Assembly: GCF_036417845.1 (NCBI RefSeq)
Contig: NC_090020.1
Coordinates: 43,446,425-43,510,424 of the forward strand
DNA: 64,000 bases
Source of the DNA: Apteryx mantelli
Lineage: Eukaryota; Chordata; Aves; Apterygiformes; Apterygidae
Direction of reading: 5' to 3'
Below, one piece after another: positions 57,464 through 64,000 of this stretch (positions are counted from its first letter, which is position 1; each line of letters opens with the position of its first letter). The notes beneath the pieces were generated by a model that ran no database searches, was not told where the DNA came from, and saw only the letters and a program-made list of their open reading frames with translations. The position numbers and the translations under genes were made by a program.

Positions 57464-58582
57464 AATACCATACACTGGGGATGTTAAAAACCTATTCTAT
57501 ATATTTTCCTTTTAGTTGCTGTTGTTTTCCTGCTTTGCCAGCTGCATGTTCCATCAAAGAAATAGAATGCACTTTCTATCCCTTCAATAAGTCTTAAAGT
57601 AATGAGGGTTTTTTCTTTCATCTTGGAGAGGGCTTGGTACCCTGACTAGGGTATCAACCTTTGCTTTTGGGGAGGGGGGCAGTTCTTTTAAAGTTGTCCG
57701 TTGTACAATCTTTTATGTTTGTTTAAGCTGTACTAAATTAAATGTTAGCTGCTTGCTTGAAGAATGTTGTTATGCTGGATGACAGTTTCGGTCAATGACA
57801 TAATTTGGTTCTTCAGCAAATATAAACAAAATGGCCTGTTGTAGGTTAAAAAATGGTTGTCCAACTGACTGAGGTGATTGTTGCCATTTCATGCAACCTG
57901 TATATGTAGTGTGGGTGGCTCTTAAGAAGTCTCTGCAACCCATGTATTAGATTTTTCCATCCTTGCAGGACTTCTGGAGAACAAGTACTCAGCTTATCCT
58001 ACTGATGTTGCTGCAGTTTGACTGCCTGTAGATACATATGGCATGATAACATAGGCACATGCCCTGAATGTATAGTTTGATTAAATTTTAACTTTTCTAA
58101 TGTGGAAAGCTTATATTGGAGTTTATTGGATTCAGCTAACAATGTAGAATTGGTTCCAAATTTAAACACTTTAAACATACTTTTGCCTATTCGAAACACT
58201 GATGTTACCAATCTTTGTATAGTAAGTCTTTTTAACAAAACTAATGTGGAGGGGAGTATTCTGTGCCTGTCCTCTTGAAGCCAACTCTGCCTGCTCCCTC
58301 ACTGTTAAGCTATTGTAACCTTGTACAGCCACTAGAGGGTATACGAGGACAAAGATATTTGCGTATTTTTTCTAGATTTTTGTTTTTCATTGTTTTTTAA
58401 TATGTCCATTTTGCCTGCTTTACAAATATAAGTAGGTTGCTCTTGTGCGTGGCAGTATGTTTGCCTAAGATAAGCTACTAGTCTGGCTCTCTCTAAAGAA
58501 CGTTTGATTGCTCTTTCACCTCACTTGATCTTAACAAATGAAACTACTGGTGTAGTGCAAATACATGCAGTGATGCAAGAAA

Positions 58583-58588
58583 AATAAA
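58583..58588 (+). terminator. ATG12: ATG12 distal polyadenylation signal AATAAA
   Basis: Canonical hexamer in an A-rich context, about 1.9 kb after the stop, followed by GT-rich sequence near 58,630. Confidence 0.45.
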
Positions 58589-59109
58589 AGACAAAAACAA
58601 AACACTAGGATCTTGAGGTGAAGGAGGATTGTAGGTCATTGTATCTTGCCACCTAATGGTAGAAGGTTGTTCTTCATGTTGAATCTATTGTTAAGCTTTA
58701 TCCTCTGGAGTTTAAAAAAAAAATTGTTTACTTCAATCTCTTACAAGTTAGTAGTCCAGTCAAGTAAACCCCACAGTAATGATTTTGATTTCCTATATTC
58801 AGCACATGTATTTTTGAACTTGAACAACTTAGTCATATATTTATGAATTATGTATTAATTTAAGATTCAGCATGTTCTTTGAATTTATTTATTACAGTTT
58901 GTTCCTACATTTCTATTTCTAATGGTTTCTTTTAACTAGACACTCTGTTATTTTATTAACTGAGGAAACTTCCCCAGTAATTCTAATTCTATGGCTTATT
59001 TTTGTTTTGTCTGTCAGATTTTGAGAGGTGACACTAGTCCTTAAATCCCCTGTCTTGTCACAAGTGCAACACTACACTAAATCTCTATCAGATAGTACAG
59101 AGAAAGCAG

Positions 59110-59600
59110 AATCATAGAAGATAGAAGTGCTTCCCCTATCCAAAAGCAGGACTAAGTGTGCTTAAGTGTTCTTGGTAGGTTTTTGAGTAGACAAACATCA
59201 GTAACGATGAAGCTTTTCACAAGCTCTGTAGACAGTCTCTTCTAATGCCTGACACTACTATATTGCTTTTTAAGTTTTTTTTTTTCCTACTCCCTTGCTG
59301 CTACCTATAAATAGGCATGACTTACCACATCCACAGATGAAGTAGAGATGAATATACTCTGTTCTCTGCCGGATTTTTTTGCATATAGTGATTTTCTTGA
59401 CTCCTGATCATTCCATGTTTCTCATTTGGACTCTCTCCATCACCTTCATATCTTTCTTGAAGTACAGTATTCCAAACGGGATACAGTACCCTAGCTGAAA
59501 CCTCAGAGAGAAAAGATATGTTTGTCATTAGTCCTAGCGTTCTGTAGAGTGAAAGTGGAGAAACTGTTTTCATTCTTATTTTTTCTCCGAACACCAACTC
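59110..59600 (-). mobile_element. Degraded CR1 LINE fragment
   Basis: Read on the minus strand, the stretch around 59,400-59,520 (GTACTGTATCCCGTTTGGAA, then ATGAAGGTGATGGAGAGAGTC and ATGATCAG) follows the 3' part of the CR1 consensus as I remember it. The plus-strand piece AGAATCATAGAA near 59,110 is where the CR1 3' end would fall. It is highly diverged and so old. Outer limits are approximate. Confidence 0.6.
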
Positions 59601-59648
59601 TTTACTATTTCTTAGCCCTAAGTTTGCTAGTAGACAGTGACTACTCAC

Positions 59649-59683
59649 CTGATCCAGCTCTTGCCAGGTCTGTTGCTTGAGTA
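59649..59683 (-). CDS. Possible small exon D of the unrecognised gene (35 nt)
   Basis: Acceptor ACCTCAG and donor CAG|GTGAGT enclose 35 nt that enter in phase 1, as exon C requires. It completes a valine codon and adds LKQQTWQELDQ, which continues the helical pattern of exon C. It lies just upstream of a CR1 relic inside a 127-codon open frame, so it could be chance. Confidence 0.3.
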
Positions 59684-59855
59684 CTGAGGTATCAACAATT
59701 CTCATGTACTTAATTCACTTGATTTATGTAATTGAATGAACAGAATAGGCAAATTGGGGAAAAAACAGTAATTTAAGTATTTTAAAAGATTGAGAAGTAA
59801 TTAACTGAGCTGCTAGACATTTAGATGATTATTTGAAAATAAATTAGTAGAGCGC

Positions 59856-59876
59856 TTTTTTTTTTTTTTTTTTTTT
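59856..59876. repeat. T21 homopolymer
   Basis: Uninterrupted run of 21 T between ATG12 and the unrecognised minus-strand gene. Confidence 0.95.
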
Positions 59877-60723
59877 AATCAGCAGAACTAGATAATCTAT
59901 ATGCAGCAGTTAGAAGAACTGAGAGTATTTGCCATTCACATTAACTTGTAACAACAGTCCTCTAAATCTGAGGCCCGAATGGCAGCTACAAGGTACAGGG
60001 GGAACTATAATACAGGCATGTGCTGATTTTACAAAGCTGTTAAACAGGCCACTCAAGGTTGTCTCTGCTGCATTAATAAATCCCAGGTCCCTCTATCCAG
60101 CTTAATGATGCTACTGCTGTTACACCCAGTTGTTTTGCAGCTTCTCAAATGTGTTAAACAGAAGTGGTCATGGTACAAAAGCCACTGTGGTCTCCCAAAT
60201 CATCTCCATGAATGGGATTACTTCTCCCTACTTATAGTGATCACCAAAGAGGAGGGCTTTTTGAAAAGACTTATTTATCCCCTATTTATTTCTAGAGGTA
60301 GCACAAAGTTTTTGGCACTGATAGTATCCACAGGAGTTGCTCAATATCAGAAGGTTACCAGGGCCATTGGGACTTTATCTGAAATCCAAGTATCAGGTGG
60401 TAAGTGATCTTACCTGATCTTATCTATTGCCCTGTTTGTTCTGTGAAATTCTAATTTGTAACTTGAACTAGTCTAAAAGCAAGAGGAAAAACACAGAGGA
60501 GCTAAGTGAAACTAAGGTTTCCTCAGTTAGGAGTGAAATGATAACTGATACATCGTCATGTCACCTGTAGGCATATTAAGCAAATACTGGTTTTACTCTT
60601 TAATTCCTGAAGAATTACTGCTAAGGTATTAACAGAAGAGATGTCTGTGTTAAATCTCTCCACAACATAATCTTGAAGGTACTGATCTCAGAGTAAAACC
60701 GAGGGGAGAAAAAAAAAGCTTAC

Positions 60724-60933
60724 CCAGCAATTCTGCAAACTCCTCCTGGACTCTAAAGCAGTTTCTGTTCATCCATCGCTGCTGCTCATAGTCATTGTGC
60801 AGATCAAATCCTGATTTTAGTTGTACAGGCTTTTGTCTTATGCTGTTCTCGGCTATTCTGAAGTCTTCATTACTCTTCAGGGATGTTGTACGGAGATTAC
60901 TCAAAGCACTATCTAGCCTACAGTATCTTTGTA
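60724..60933 (-). CDS. Unrecognised gene, exon C (69 codons, split codons at both ends)
   Basis: The acceptor lies behind a long pyrimidine tract (TTTTTCTCTTTTCTGCC...CAAAG) and the donor is CTGG|GTAAGC. It enters in phase 1, matching exon B, and leaves in phase 1. It encodes QRYCRLDSALSNLRTTSLKS, continues through PVQLKSGFDLHNDYEQQRW and ends VQEEFAELL. The match of incoming phase to exon B was not used to choose the acceptor's pyrimidine tract, which supports the model. Confidence 0.7.
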
Positions 60934-62842
60934 CTTTGAGATGAGGCAGAAAAGAGAAAAATACCTTTAACTTTGGATTTTGCGTGATAATTATGCCTCT
61001 AGTATATAAAAGGCCATGTGTAGAGAAAAAAAAAACACATGTTTTTAGCCTTATTTTGTATTAGATCATTAAGAGAATAAAAATGTTTGATAAAATAGCA
61101 TGGTGGATATGTGTGTTCTTATCTCCTGAGACCACACTTCAGCTTTGCTGGCATCATACTTAATATGCTCCCAAAATAAACTAAACATCAGAAGATTCTA
61201 TGTAATTTTCTTGTTCCTGCTTTGCATGTGCTGCAATAGCCATAATAACATGAAACATCAGGTACATCTCACTGTATTTTAGTCATTAGAAAACTTCGAT
61301 TCTATGTCTATCTAGAGAGACAAAAACTGATTTTAGAGGTTGAGTTGTTCCGTCCTAAAATAGATGGCTAAGAAAGGCTGAATGAATCACATTGTTGACT
61401 AACACGAGTGCTGAAATAAGTAAGTTAGATGTTTAACATTAAGCCTGTCAGACTACATGTGCATTACTAAATTCAATAGTGCCAGGAACCTTTCTGGGGC
61501 ACTGTAGCTCAGTCATCTGTACTGTTAATTGGTAGAACAGCTGCTGGCACAGATTTTGGCCTGTGCACAGTTCATGAATTAGCAAGGTACCTTTTCTGGT
61601 AGGCACCTTGGACGTGACCAGCCTGTTCTGGAGCTTAAGAGAGTTTAGTAACACAGATACAAACTGTTCTTTGCCAGTTGGCTTCTGTGCCAGAGAACAG
61701 TCCTTGGGATGTTTGTTAGTAGATACGCAGTCCCAGTTTCGGGTGAGATTTGATTCCTTGTAACCTCATTGAGTAGAATTAAACTTTGGTAAAAAAAGTC
61801 CATCTTCTTCTAATCTTAGGAGCAGTCTCGCAGTTTTTTTTTTCAATGGTTCTCCAGCTTTCCTTCCACGTAATCATCACACATATACTCACTCTAAATG
61901 CCTAGCAACAGCTAGATTCTGCAATACTTTTTTTTTTTTTTTTTTGGTTAAGGATACAGTTTGCAGATGGTGAGGAAATACATCTCAATTCACCCATACT
62001 TTTCTGTACTGGAAGTAGATGATGAACCTTATTCAGTAAGATTTAGGAAGAAGTGCAGTAGTCTCAGTGTCCTTGCTCTGCATCTTCTCATGGAATAATT
62101 GCACATGAAAAATATTTATATATATCAATCAGACTGAATGAAACTTGTTAAAATATCATTGCTATTATTTGAATAGTAAGGGGACATGGAGGGCTTTAGT
62201 ATTAAAAAAATGAAAAAATAAAAATAAGAGGTTAGAGTTAGATATTCCAGTTGCAAAAAGCAATATGTGAAGTTAAAGTGGAAAAAAAAGTCTTTCCCTC
62301 AAACTCAGCTTGGTAACAGAGCTAATAACCTTGGCAACTCTTGGGAATTAAAATGCATTAAGAGCTCTCCAACCCTGAAACAGGAAACCTCAAAGATTCC
62401 AAATAGAAAACTACATAGTAAATATTGTCAACACAGAAAAGTCTAGGCAAGACTTTATTTAACTTTCTCATATAAATATTGCAAATTGAAAGAAAAGGAA
62501 ATTTATTTTAAATTGACTTTTTCTCACAGACAGTGTATAAATGTCAATATTTTATATTTTATTTATAACATTTACACCAGCTCAAACTAAATATTTGTTC
62601 TCAGATTTTTTTGTGAATCATTGTGCAAGCAGCAGTCTGACACAAAACCTGTCGTGTACTGAGGGATGTATCTGACTTACCAGGTTACACGACTGAGGGG
62701 AGGCTGCAGAGCTGTTGCACAGCCCCAGAATGAGGCCGCTCCCAGGGCCCATTTGGATGTGGGGCTCCATCGAGTCCATTGATTGTTTAGCTTGGTGTTC
62801 CAGATCAAAGTGTGCGAACTGCTGCTTTAGGTGGTGACATTG
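60724..62842 (-). CDS. Unrecognised spliced gene, at least three internal coding exons (partial)
   Basis: Three minus-strand exons, 62681-62842, 61591-61756 and 60724-60933, join in compatible phase (0, then 1) through GT-AG introns into one frame of 179 complete codons without a stop. The product is polar, rich in Gln, Asn, Ser and Lys. It has helix-like stretches (CHHLKQQFAHFDLEHQAKQ in the first exon; QRWMNRNCFRVQEEFAELL at the end) separated by Ser/Asn-rich linkers, suggesting a cytosolic or nuclear protein with short coiled coils. There is no signal peptide or membrane segment in the visible part. I do not recognise the family. The 5' exons must lie above 62.85 kb, probably beyond the right edge. 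The gene is convergent with ATG12. Matching phases and absence of stops argue for a live gene, but a recent pseudogene is not excluded. Confidence 0.7.
61591..61756 (-). CDS. Unrecognised gene, exon B (55 codons plus 1 nt)
   Basis: Acceptor ACAAG|GAA and donor AAAG|GTACCT. It encodes ESNLTRNWDCVSTNKHPKDC and on to LKLQNRLVTSKVPTRK. An in-frame stop lies just upstream of the acceptor, so the frame needs splicing. The frame also stays open for about 40 codons past the donor, so a longer exon is possible. Confidence 0.65.
61928..61945. repeat. T18 homopolymer
   Basis: Run of 18 T in the intron between exons A and B of the unrecognised gene. Confidence 0.95.
62681..62842 (-). CDS. Unrecognised gene, exon A (54 codons)
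   Basis: Begins after an AG at 62843-62844 (ATGTATAG) and ends at a strong donor, CTG|GTAAGTC. It is 162 nt long, phase 0 on both sides. It encodes QCHHLKQQFAHFDLEHQAKQ, then a Met/Gly/Ser-rich segment, and ends SPQSCNL. GC content is clearly higher than the flanks. The pyrimidine tract before the acceptor is poor, so the exon start is less sure than its end. Confidence 0.68.
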
Positions 62843-63699
62843 CTATACATTTCCAAATAGCAATCTGGGTTACGTTTGCAACAAACATACACTTATGTTT
62901 CCTCCTGATTCTAACCCAAAAGGTTTATTCTGTGCAAATGGTGTCCTTCCAAGATCCCAAAGACATTCACAAGAAATAAAAGGGGCAGATCTCTAGGTGC
63001 CGTAGACTGAGTCACTTCAAGTTTTCAGATGCAGACTTCATTAAAGCATACAAAGCTTAAAAAAAAAAAAAAGGCAGTAGCCCTGTTGTAGGATGTAGTG
63101 CCTTGGGACTTTAGTACACAATATTGTATTTCAGTAAGGCAAGTTCCCCTGGGGCAGGTCATTAGCCTTTTATCTATATTATTATCTGCTTGATGAAATG
63201 TTCTGGTCTCTTCACCCCCCTCAGACAGTTATCAGCACTGAGCCATGTAGCCCCAAAACCTGCAAGGCACAGTGCCCTAAGGTGCCAACACTGTGCATGT
63301 GAACTACAGCTGCAAGTCCAAACTTTAACTTACACCAGTTTTGCAGTCCTGTGCAAAAGTAAAGAAACTAAGGTGAGCAGGGACTTCATAGCAATGGTAA
63401 AAGGATTCAAGTCACAGTATCTGGAAGAGGAGGCATAAACTCTCCTTACTGAGTTGAAGAGCTAGGCTCTCTTCAGGTTAGCGGGCCAGAGGGAAGAGAT
63501 ACGTCCAGTTGTTTGCTACAATAGCCTGAGGACTCAGGCACCTTAGATTCCATTTTCGATTTGCCCACAAATTTCATTTGGAATGATAGGCTGACTCATA
63601 AAAATCTTCAACCCCAAGCTACATGTCCAGGTCCAAAACACAGTGCAAAAAGTGCCTTATAATGGCATTCATGAATTCCAGCAATCTAATAAAAAAATT
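62843..63699. other. Region upstream of exon A, no clear exon
   Basis: No convincing coding exon. A minus-strand acceptor behind a pyrimidine tract (TTTACTTTTGCACAG) and a GTAAGT donor near 63,330-63,345 would enclose only 15 nt in phase 0. That would be a micro-exon I cannot support further. Confidence 0.4.
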
Positions 63700-63995
63700 T
63701 CCTAAATGAGCCAGTGGAAAACTTGTGAGCTGCACCCCAATGGGAGGACAGGTGCCCATACCTGCTTGGCACCTTCAGCAGGTAAGTCTCTTTTGGAGTT
63801 AGAGGTCCTGTTCACTGATTGCTTGAAGAGCTTGCACTGTCTTTTGGATAACAGTCTAGTGATTAAAGCATTTGTCCAGGAAGCAGAATCCCTGTGGATA
63901 AAGCCCAAACTCCCATTTCCCAAGACTGTTTTAACTACCAGGGTATCAGCAAGAATGGCTTAGTGGTTTCCTCTCTGCCTCTCAGTGAAGTCCTA
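63700..63995 (+). repeat. Probable ancient amniote dispersed repeat
   Basis: The stretch AACAGTCTAGTGATTAAAGC...TTTGTCCAGGAAGCAGAATCCC, and further on TTTTAACTACCAGGGTATC...CCTCTCTGCCTCTCAGTGAAG, resembles a dispersed element of turtle, crocodile and bird genomes with the pattern CAGTGGTTAGAGCA...CCTAACCACTGGGCTAT. Its two halves are roughly inverted. The opposing open frames here are explained by this repeat and are not called as genes. Confidence 0.4.
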
Positions 63996-64000
63996 TCATT

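Larger units (their letters stand above)
56677..58600 (+). other. ATG12: ATG12 3' untranslated region, probable extent
   Basis: AT-rich sequence with T-runs and TATTTAT-type elements follows the stop codon, with no open frame of note. The canonical hexamer at 57458-57463 would give a UTR of about 800 nt and the one at 58583-58588 about 1.9 kb. Long ATG12 3' UTRs are known in mammals. Use of both sites is possible. Confidence 0.55.

Noticed and set aside
59322-59705. 127-codon minus-strand open frame
   Set aside because: Most of it overlaps a degraded CR1 whose 3' region can be followed base by base in places. Only the 35-nt upstream part is kept as a possible exon.
63190-63438. 82-codon plus-strand frame after a CCCCCCTCAG acceptor-like site
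   Set aside because: The reading shows no conserved-looking pattern and the start ATG precedes the acceptor. It is more likely chance.

Overview
This is a window of vertebrate nuclear DNA, most probably from a bird. The evidence is spliced genes with GT-AG introns, one CpG island in an otherwise AT-rich background, very few interspersed repeats, and LINE fragments of the CR1 type that dominate bird and reptile genomes. A crocodilian or turtle is not fully excluded. From memory, the AP3S1/ATG12 neighbourhood lies on chromosome Z in birds; the window itself cannot show this.

The core is a head-to-head gene pair sharing one CpG-island promoter near 53.4-54.6 kb. AP3S1 (sigma-3A subunit of the AP-3 adaptor complex) runs on the minus strand. 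All six coding exons are present between 53,787 and 22,752, giving an intact 193-residue protein. ATG12 (the ubiquitin-like protein of autophagosome formation) runs on the plus strand, with four coding exons between 54,059 and 56,676, giving an intact 142-residue protein ending in the required glycine. The start codons are only about 270 bp apart. Both genes serve endosome/lysosome traffic and autophagy, and the shared promoter holds a CACGTGAC box of the kind bound by TFEB-family factors.

Right of ATG12, at about 60.7-62.8 kb on the minus strand, I find three exons that splice in compatible phase into one open frame of 179 residues, plus a possible fourth small exon. I do not recognise this gene. 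It is tail-to-tail with ATG12 and probably continues past the right edge. In mammals the next gene here is CDO1, of which I see nothing, so this is the part of the window most worth a second look.

The left 22 kb, downstream of AP3S1, contains no gene I can recognise. It holds AT-rich sequence, an old LINE/SINE-type tail at 3.8 kb, a block of minus-strand open frames at 0.4-1.4 kb, a GC-richer block at 2.8-3.3 kb and a pyrimidine-rich stretch at 12.9-13.3 kb. The AP3S1 introns are plain, with one CR1 3' end, several homopolymer and G-rich runs, and an A/C-rich satellite with an 11-bp repeat at 51.2-51.45 kb. I found no RNA genes, CRISPR arrays or prokaryote-type systems.
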